Below are positions 28,778-33,606 of a stretch of 33,606 nt of DNA, in pieces (the stretch's first letter is position 1; the number at the start of each line of letters is the position of its first letter). The position numbers were made by a program, and so were the translations under genes. This stretch comes from Streptomyces sp. 35G-GA-8 (GTDB lineage: Bacteria; Actinomycetota; Actinomycetes; Streptomycetales; Streptomycetaceae). The stretch spans positions 1 to 33,606 of the forward strand of contig NZ_JAMHJQ010000031.1 in NCBI RefSeq assembly GCF_023534745.1. Direction: 5' to 3'. The notes below the pieces were generated by a model that had not been told where the DNA came from, ran no database searches, and saw nothing but the letters and a program-made list of their open reading frames with translations.

Positions 28778-28807
28778 AGTGTGCGCTCCGGTGCGGTCGA
28801 GTGTCAA
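28778..28807 (-). promoter_or_regulatory. Predicted promoter of the glycan-uptake operon
   Basis: On the minus strand TTGACA (28807-28802) is a perfect -35, and CACACT (28783-28778) follows after 18 bases as a weak -10. A start about 7 bases further would place the 30-bp palindrome at roughly +6 to +35. The promoter lies 30 bases after the stop of the LacI-family gene and about 170 bases before the lipoprotein start. Confidence 0.5.
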
Positions 28808-28836
28808 GACTTTTGGTCCTGCACGAGTCCGGCAGG

Positions 28837-29841
28837 TTAAGCGGAGCCGCCCAACCGCAGCTCGGCCCGTACGACGAGTTCGTCGGCCCCGAGCGGATCC
28901 GTCCCGGTCAGCAGCCGTGCGACCTGATCGATGGCGAGCGCGCCCAGCTTGCGTGTGTCGAGGGCGACGCTGGAGAGCGGGGGCTCGACGAGGGCGCCGA
29001 GCTGCAGACCGTCGAAGCCGATCACGGCGAGTTCCCCCGGGACGCTCCTGCCGAGCCGGCGTGCCTCGCGCAGGACACCGATCGCGATGATGTCGTTGAA
29101 GGTGAGGACCGCGGTGACATCGGGATGAGTGGTGAGCAGGGTCCTGAGCGCCGCTCCGCCCCCGTCGGCCGACTGGTCCGCGCCGACCACCCGGCCGGCG
29201 TCGATCCCGCAGGCCGCCGCCGCCTTCGTGAACCACTCGCGCCTGATGCTCGGCTCCGCGCGGCCGTCGTGGTCGAGCATGCCGACGCGTCTGTGACCGG
29301 CGGCGACCAGATGCGCGATCGCGGCGTGGACCCCCTCCTCGCCGTCGATCCGGATCGAGCTGAACCGCGCGCTGTGGTGCTCACGGCCGATGAGCACCAC
29401 CGGGACGCCCCGGGTGAACAGTTCGAGCTCGTCCTCGGAGCAGCTGAAGTAGCCGACCACCGCGTCCACTTGCGAGGCGACCACCTCCAGCGTGCCGAGT
29501 TCCTCGTCGGCCCTGTCGGCGGTGTCGTACACGACGACGTGCCAGCCACGAGCCCGGGCCGCCTCCAGCGCGGCCGCGGCGACCTCGGTGAAGAACGGGT
29601 TGAGCAGGTCCGGGATCACCAGCCCGATGGTGGTGGTGTCCTGCCGGACGAGCCCACGGGCGAACCGGCTCGGCCGGTAGCCGAGCTCGCGGGCGGCGTC
29701 GAGCACGCGCTGTTTGGTGGAGCCGCCGATCTCACCCTTGTCGTTGAGCGCCCGCGACACGGTCTGCCGGGACACCCCGGCGGACCTGGCGACGTCATTG
29801 ATCGTGACCTTCCGGGGTTCCGTCCCCGACGACATCACCAT
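28837..29841 (-). CDS. LacI-family transcriptional regulator
   Basis: 334 residues from ATG at 29841, chosen because GGGAGG stands 6 bases before it; the frame stays open upstream but without homology. Residues about 11-60 are the LacI HTH and hinge: VTINDVARSAGVSRQTVSRALN and YRPSRFARGL. The recognition helix SRQTVSR is close to that of E. coli LacI (SYQTVSR). The rest is a periplasmic-binding-protein-like ligand domain (TIGLVIPDLLNPFFTEV, VLIGREH, GVHAAIAHLVAAGHRRVGML, then VLTFNDIIAIGVL and LAVIGFDG). It precedes the sugar importer and hydrolases on the same strand and most likely represses them until an oligosaccharide or its breakdown product binds. Confidence 0.92.
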   Translation of the reverse strand: MVMSSGTEPRKVTINDVARSAGVSRQTVSRALNDKGEIGGSTKQRVLDAARELGYRPSRFARGLVRQDTTTIGLVIPDLLNPFFTEVAAAALEAARARGWHVVVYDTADRADEELGTLEVVASQVDAVVGYFSCSEDELELFTRGVPVVLIGREHHSARFSSIRIDGEEGVHAAIAHLVAAGHRRVGMLDHDGRAEPSIRREWFTKAAAACGIDAGRVVGADQSADGGGAALRTLLTTHPDVTAVLTFNDIIAIGVLREARRLGRSVPGELAVIGFDGLQLGALVEPPLSSVALDTRKLGALAIDQVARLLTGTDPLGADELVVRAELRLGGSA

Positions 29842-30285
29842 CGCGTACCTCCCGCTGCTCACGGGCGCCGATGCGCCCGCAGGGCCTGAGTATGCCCGGG
29901 CTTGCCGGAACGGCGCGAAGTCACCTCGGTCACAAACCAGTCGAAAAGGGAGAGGTCGGCGGTGTCCGCGGTCTTCCATCGGTCGGCATTCGGCTCGGGC
30001 GGGAAATCCGTGGGGTGGGTAGCGCCGGGGCAGCTCACGGCGTCGTTGCGGCCTCCCACAGCCGCGCGCCATCGAGGTGCGTCGCCGCCCCCGCCGCGCG
30101 CGCCGCGCCCGCCGGCGGTGAGGCGAGGGACCCGAACCGACCGACCACGCTCTCGGCCCGTCCCACGGCGGGCCCGGCCCGTCGGACGTCACCGCAGCGT
30201 AAGGACGCCACCGCGCCACGAACCCGCGAAGCGCGGGCGAAGCGATCTAGGCTCACCTCCGTTTCCCGACAGACAGGAGTCACCC
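29842..30285. other. Divergent intergenic region between LacI-family and thioredoxin-like genes
   Basis: About 440 bases with no supported gene. On the minus side a short stem-loop CGGGCGC-CGAT-GCGCCCG (29862-29879) lies in the leader of the LacI-family gene. On the plus side a 6-bp stem CCCGCG-AAG-CGCGGG (30223-30237) is followed by TAGGCT (30248-30253), a possible -10 for the thioredoxin-like gene, whose AGGAGT site and ATG follow at 30286. Open frames across the region lack family resemblance. Confidence 0.5.
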
Positions 30286-30831
30286 ATGCGATCGCGCGCC
30301 CTCCTTCCGGCCACCCTCGCCGCCACCCTGCTCACCGTCACGGGGTGCGGCGCGGAAAGCGGTTCCGACACCGGCGCCGGCACGGAGGCAGAGTCCCGGA
30401 CGACCGCCCAGTCCAGCCCTCAGGTGCCCGAGGCGCTGAGTTTCACCGCGACCACCGTGGACGGCAAGCCGTTTGACGCCAAGAACCTCGCGGGCAAGCC
30501 GGCCGTGCTGTGGTTCTGGGCCCCGTGGTGCCCCAAGTGCAAGGCCCAGGCAGCCGAGACCGTCAAGGTCGCCACCGCCCACCAGGGCGAGGTGAACGTC
30601 GTGGGCGTCGCCGGCCTGGACACCAACACCGCCATGAAGGACTTCGTCGCCGAGACGAAGACCGGCGCCTTCCCGCATCTTTCGGATGAGAAGGGTGAGG
30701 TGTGGAAGCGGTTCAAGGTCACCGAGCAGAGCCGCTACGTCATCCTCGACAAGAACGGCACCACCGTCTACGAAGGGGTCCTGCCCGCGGGCAAGGGCCT
30801 GGCAGAGAAGGTCGCCGGGCTGACCGGCTGA
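30286..30831 (+). CDS. Thioredoxin-like (TlpA/ResA-type) lipoprotein
   Basis: 181 residues from ATG at 30286 with AGGAGT 6 bases upstream; the longer open frame upstream is not coding. A signal peptide ends in lipobox TVTGC (Cys21), followed by a Ser/Thr/Glu-rich tether. The thioredoxin fold begins near 47 and has the redox motif WFWAPWCPKC with Cys82 and Cys85, and a cis-Pro region near SRYVILDKNG. It is a membrane-anchored extracytoplasmic thiol oxidoreductase. CcdA, encoded 6 bases downstream, would supply electrons from the cytoplasm. Targets may be cytochrome c apoproteins or other secreted thiol proteins. Confidence 0.93.
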   Translation: MRSRALLPATLAATLLTVTGCGAESGSDTGAGTEAESRTTAQSSPQVPEALSFTATTVDGKPFDAKNLAGKPAVLWFWAPWCPKCKAQAAETVKVATAHQGEVNVVGVAGLDTNTAMKDFVAETKTGAFPHLSDEKGEVWKRFKVTEQSRYVILDKNGTTVYEGVLPAGKGLAEKVAGLTG

Positions 30832-30837
30832 ACCGAA

Positions 30838-31731
30838 ATGGCCGACCTTCCCCTCGTTCTCGCCCTCACCGCGGGCATGCTCGCCGCCGTCAACCCGTGC
30901 GGCTTCGCCCTCCTGCCCGCCTACCTGTCCCTGCTGGTCCTCGGCGACGACACCCCCAGCCGCACGGTCGCCCTCGGCCGTGCCCTCGCCGCGACCGCGG
31001 CGATCACGGCCGGGTTCGCGGCCCTCTTCGGCGCCTTCGGACTCGCCGTCCAGCCCGCGGCCGGGCAGGTCCAGCACCACCTGCCCTGGTTCACCATCGT
31101 CTTCGGACTGCTCATGGCCGGGGCGGGCGCGTGGCTGGTCGCCGGCCGCCGACTGCCCACCCTGGCCCCGAAGCTCCGGCGTGCGCCGAAGGTGACGCGT
31201 TCCCTGCCCTCCATGGCCCTGTTCGGCATGGCGTACGCCACCGCCTCCCTCGGCTGCACCATCGCCCCCTTCCTCGCCATCGTCGTCTCCGCCTTCCGCA
31301 CCGGCTCCGCCGGCGAAGGCATCGCCCTTTTCGCCGCCTACGCCGCCGGCATGGGCCTGATCGTCGGCGCGGCCTCCCTCACCGTCGCACTCACCCGCAC
31401 CACCAACGTCACCAGCCTGCGCCGCCTCGGCTCCATCACGCCACGGCTCGGCGGCGGACTGCTCCTCCTCGTCGGCGCCTACGTCGCCTACTACGGCTGG
31501 TACGAGATCCGCGTCCGGAACAACCCCGAAACCGGCGACCCCGTGATCAACGCGGCCGGCGCCGTCCAGCGGACCATCGCCGACTCCCTCGACGCGACGG
31601 GACCGGCCCTGATCGTCATCCTCTTCGCGCTCCTGCTCCTGATAGCGCTCGTGATCCACCGCCGACACGCACGCCCGGAATCCGGGACGGACGGCGCGCC
31701 CGAGCACGAACCGCGGCGAGACACAGCTTGA
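30838..31731 (+). CDS. CcdA-family thiol-electron transfer membrane protein
   Basis: 297 residues. Six or more transmembrane helices with the two family cysteines, Cys21 in AVNPCGFALLPAY and Cys140 in ASLGCTIAPF, that carry electrons from cytoplasmic thioredoxin across the membrane. It is longer than minimal CcdA (about 230): a hydrophilic segment (YEIRVRNNPETGDPV) and a further helix (LIVILFALLLLIALVI) follow. Six bases separate it from the thioredoxin-like lipoprotein gene, so the two form an operon and a functional pair. Confidence 0.93.
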   Translation: MADLPLVLALTAGMLAAVNPCGFALLPAYLSLLVLGDDTPSRTVALGRALAATAAITAGFAALFGAFGLAVQPAAGQVQHHLPWFTIVFGLLMAGAGAWLVAGRRLPTLAPKLRRAPKVTRSLPSMALFGMAYATASLGCTIAPFLAIVVSAFRTGSAGEGIALFAAYAAGMGLIVGAASLTVALTRTTNVTSLRRLGSITPRLGGGLLLLVGAYVAYYGWYEIRVRNNPETGDPVINAAGAVQRTIADSLDATGPALIVILFALLLLIALVIHRRHARPESGTDGAPEHEPRRDTA

Positions 31732-31901
31732 CATGGACACCAGGGAGCGGGCCCGGAGCGTATCGGGATGCCGACGGCCCAACTTCCGAGTGAGGTAGGC
31801 GACATCCTTGTGGACGTCCGGCCAGTTCCGCGACGTCGGCTGCTTCGAGTTCCGGAAGCACCGGACGGCCCGTCAGGTACCGAAGGTACGCCGTGGCCGG
31901 C
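31732..31901. other. Convergent spacer without a clean gene but with codon-like base bias
   Basis: The 170 bases between the convergent stops at 31731 (+) and 31902 (-) contain no complete frame with start and stop. From about 31799 to 31900 every third base is almost always G or C on the plus strand frame reading TSGQFRDVGCFEFRKHR, a sign of present or former coding, but the frame has no start and runs into the antisense of the next gene. No family was recognised. Confidence 0.3.
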
Positions 31902-32717
31902 TCATATCCCGCCGCCGCAGCCGCCTCCGCATCCGCCGCCGCCGCCGCACGAACTGGACGCGCCGACACCGCCGTCGTTGGCCCAGCCGGAGGTACGGGC
32001 ACGGTCCGTACCGGCAGCCCGCTCCGGTGCGCGGACGCGGACCCGCGCCCGCGCTGCACAGCGCTCGCACAGCACTTCGAACTCGGGCCACTGAGCCTGT
32101 CCCGGCCTCTCGTCCGCGACGGCGAGCCAGACGGCCGCCGGCACATGCACGGCCAGGGCGATCACGAACCAGAGACCGTTCGCGCCCGGTTGGCGGATGT
32201 AGAACCCGATGCCGTGGACGAGGACGGCGAACAGACCGAACACCGCCGCCCACGCTTCCCGTTGGCCGGGTATGTCGCGCGTCCGACGTGCGGGGAGGTT
32301 ACGTCGCGCCGCCTGCCGCAGTTGGACGCTGAAGGCCGGGAAGCGAGGTGATGCCATCACCTCCTCCACAGAGCCGCTCCCTCCGGCGTCGTGAACGGCC
32401 GTTTGGAGCGCCGCCAGCAAGGGGTGCGATTCCGGTCGTGTGTCCCGCACCGCCCGGCGTCGGCCGCGGGAGGGGCGGTGCCCGGAGGACAGCAGCAGGA
32501 TCCCGGCCTGTGTCGCCGCCCTCTCTCCCTCAAGGTGGTACATGGCGAGAACGGGCTTGGCGGCCCCGCTTTCGATGAAGCGTCCGATGGCCTGCCGGTC
32601 GCGCCGGAGCACATAGCGGCGTCGGACCAGCGAGTACGCCATGAAGGTCGTGAACGCGCCGCCCCAGACGACCGCGAAGGCCCAGAAGGTCGGTAAGTCC
32701 GCCAGGAAGCCTGCCAT
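31902..32717 (-). CDS. Membrane protein with Gly/Cys-rich C-terminal tail (TIGR04222-like)
   Basis: 271 residues from ATG at 32717 with GAGGGGG about 7 bases upstream; codons before it lack homology. A first transmembrane helix (about 8-28, FWAFAVVWGGAFTTFMAYSL) is followed by a cytoplasmic helical region (residues about 30-150), two further helices (WAAVFGLFAVLVHGIGFYI and GLWFVIALAVHVPAAVWLAV), a CERC pair in EVLCERCAARARVRV, and a low-complexity tail SSSCGGGGGCGGGCGGGI. This tail and layout recall the TIGR04222 membrane proteins of actinomycetes, whose function is unknown. It stands alone in the window; on the left it is convergent with the CcdA gene. Confidence 0.72.
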   Translation of the reverse strand: MAGFLADLPTFWAFAVVWGGAFTTFMAYSLVRRRYVLRRDRQAIGRFIESGAAKPVLAMYHLEGERAATQAGILLLSSGHRPSRGRRRAVRDTRPESHPLLAALQTAVHDAGGSGSVEEVMASPRFPAFSVQLRQAARRNLPARRTRDIPGQREAWAAVFGLFAVLVHGIGFYIRQPGANGLWFVIALAVHVPAAVWLAVADERPGQAQWPEFEVLCERCAARARVRVRAPERAAGTDRARTSGWANDGGVGASSSCGGGGGCGGGCGGGI

Positions 32718-33173
32718 CAGTTGTCCCCCTCGATCCCGCCCGGTCTGCCAGGGCCGGCCGGGAAGCGGTATCCCCTGGCTTTCAGGGTGGCAGGAACGCC
32801 TCCTGACGCACAGGTGCCCGACAGTCCCGGGGCACATGGTCGGGGGGCGGACCCGTGCTCGTCGTCGGCGCGGCGACAGCCGGCGCGCGAGGCTGTGGGC
32901 CCCTTCGATACCGGGATCGCGGCGGCTCGGGACACGTCCCGATGAACGCCCGCCACCTCCCCGCCACCTCCTCGCCCCTCATCCCGCGGCCCTCACCGAA
33001 CTCATTGACAGCGGACTGCCCCCCTGCCACTGTCTCGTCTGACAGCGGCAGTTCCCGGATCGAGCCCCGAGGGGACCGCCGCTCGATCCGCCGCTCGATC
33101 CTCCCCCCACCCGCGTCTCCCTCGCAGCTGAGTCAACGCCGATGTGGGAGCGCTCCCAGAGAGGGCTGCACTC
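32718..33173. other. Divergent upstream region of the membrane protein and cellulase genes
   Basis: About 455 bases without a supported gene. It holds a possible -35 TTGACA at 33005-33010 (plus strand) with only a weak -10 after it, a 13-base direct repeat CGCCGCTCGATCC-like near 33077-33102, and the CebR-type box described separately. Short frames in the region show no codon bias. Confidence 0.5.
33145..33158 (+). promoter_or_regulatory. CebR-type operator (CebR box)
   Basis: TGGGAGCGCTCCCA is a perfect 14-bp palindrome identical to the binding site known for CebR, the LacI-family repressor of cellulose and cello-oligosaccharide genes in Streptomyces. It lies 15 bases before the ATG of the GH6 gene, overlapping the 5' leader, the usual place for repression by roadblock. 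Release by cellobiose or cellotriose would switch the cellulase on. The CebR gene itself is not in the window. Confidence 0.9.
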
Positions 33174-33606
33174 ATGAGAAAGATGATGCGTACGCTCGTC
33201 ACGTCGGCACTCGCGTGCCTGCTCCTGCCCCTCGGCACCGGGCAGGCCGACGCCGGTGCCCTGGCCGATCCGATCGGAATGACCAGCGGGTTCTACGCGG
33301 ACCCGAACTCGACTCCGGCCGCATGGGTGGCGGCGAATCCCGGCGACGGACGGGCTCCGGCGATCCGGGACAACATCGCCTCGCGCCCCATGGCCCGGTG
33401 GTTCGGTTCCTGGAGCGGTGACATCGGGGCGGCGGTGCGCTCCTACGTGGGAGCCGCGGACGCCGCCGACAAGCTTCCCGTCCTGATCGCCTACAACATC
33501 CCCGGCCGCGACGCGTGTGGCGGCCACTCCGGCGGCGGGGCGGGTTCTCCGGCGGCCTACCGCACCTGGATATCGGCCTTCGCCTCGGCCATCGGCGGGC
33601 GACCGG
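33174..33606 (+). CDS. Secreted GH6 cellulase (endoglucanase or cellobiohydrolase), 3' part cut by window edge
   Basis: 144 codons are visible from ATG at 33174, with GAGAGGG 8 bases upstream. A signal peptide (MRKMMRTLVTSALACLLLPL and Ala-rich end, about 1-29) is followed directly by a GH6 catalytic domain: GFYADPNSTPAAWVA (39-53), a following ARWFGSW, and PVLIAYNIPGRDACG (about 103-117). The GH6 motif after this is typically completed by a Ser/Gly-rich loop, here HSGGGAG. The catalytic aspartates lie beyond the edge. It hydrolyses beta-1,4-glucan with inversion outside the cell, and the CebR box upstream fits cellulose-induced control. Whether it has a cellulose-binding module cannot be seen. 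Confidence 0.92.
   Translation, partial: MRKMMRTLVTSALACLLLPLGTGQADAGALADPIGMTSGFYADPNSTPAAWVAANPGDGRAPAIRDNIASRPMARWFGSWSGDIGAAVRSYVGAADAADKLPVLIAYNIPGRDACGGHSGGGAGSPAAYRTWISAFASAIGGRP

Noticed and set aside
28837-30219. Extended 460-codon version of the LacI-family protein
   Set aside because: The extra N-terminal part is Arg/Pro-rich without homology, and the ATG at 29841 has a good ribosome binding site directly before the HTH domain.
29902-30831. Extended 309-codon version of the thioredoxin-like protein
   Set aside because: The lipoprotein signal begins at 30286 with a proper ribosome binding site; the upstream part is non-coding.
31737-31870. Minus-strand peptide LGRRHPDTLRARSLVS resembling a tetratricopeptide repeat
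   Set aside because: The frame is interrupted by a stop (the frame of MSRPRRTFGT), has no plausible start, and continues only as antisense of the CcdA gene; the resemblance is too short.

Overview
The window is a piece of actinomycete chromosome, almost certainly from Streptomyces or a close relative. The evidence is very high GC with nearly all third codon positions G or C, frequent GTG starts, short operons with 4-base overlaps, and typical families: a cvn-type sensor kinase with a roadblock protein, a PASTA-less Ser/Thr kinase with a PQQ-like propeller, a DUF4097 protein, a glycine/cysteine-tailed membrane protein, and a GH6 cellulase behind a CebR-type operator. No tRNA, rRNA, CRISPR array, insertion sequence or phage gene was seen. 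Both ends are cut inside a gene.

Layout. 1-2235 (-): a secreted sialidase-like protein with golvesin-like C-terminal domains, cut by the left edge. 2405-3313 (+): an aminoglycoside-phosphotransferase-fold kinase. 3341-5602 (-): a membrane Ser/Thr kinase. 5798-6553 (+) and 6628-6984 (-): two convergent secreted proteins sharing one terminator. 7279-8034 (-): an IS30-type HTH fused to a MarR/GbsR-like regulator, divergent from a DUF4097 protein (8263-8931) and an alpha/beta hydrolase (8993-9814); the divergent promoter region carries an array of palindromes.

10356-18057 (+): a probable single operon of a nitrate/nitrite-sensing-type histidine kinase, a roadblock protein, and a complete Liv-type ABC transporter (lipoprotein, fused LivH-LivM permease, LivG, LivF). 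It looks like a conservon shortened to its first two genes and joined to an importer. A convergent FAD monooxygenase (18134-19351, -) follows.

19553-29841 (-): a sugar or glycan operon. A LacI regulator is followed by a strong-looking promoter with a 30-bp perfect palindrome just downstream, then a solute-binding lipoprotein, two permeases, a GH38 alpha-mannosidase and a GH2 beta-galactosidase. 30286-31731 (+): a thioredoxin-like lipoprotein and CcdA, a thiol-redox pair. 31902-32717 (-): a membrane protein with a Gly/Cys-rich tail. 33174-33606 (+): the start of a GH6 cellulase with a textbook CebR box 15 bases before its start codon.

Taken together the window is rich in polysaccharide and glycan use (sialidase-like, mannosidase, galactosidase, cellulase) and in signalling. 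The most unusual points are the kinase-roadblock-transporter operon, the sialidase-like enzyme that lacks the usual first arginine, the symmetric operator array around the IS30-HTH regulator, and the large operator of the mannosidase/galactosidase operon. All functions are inferred from sequence patterns read by eye; no database search was run.
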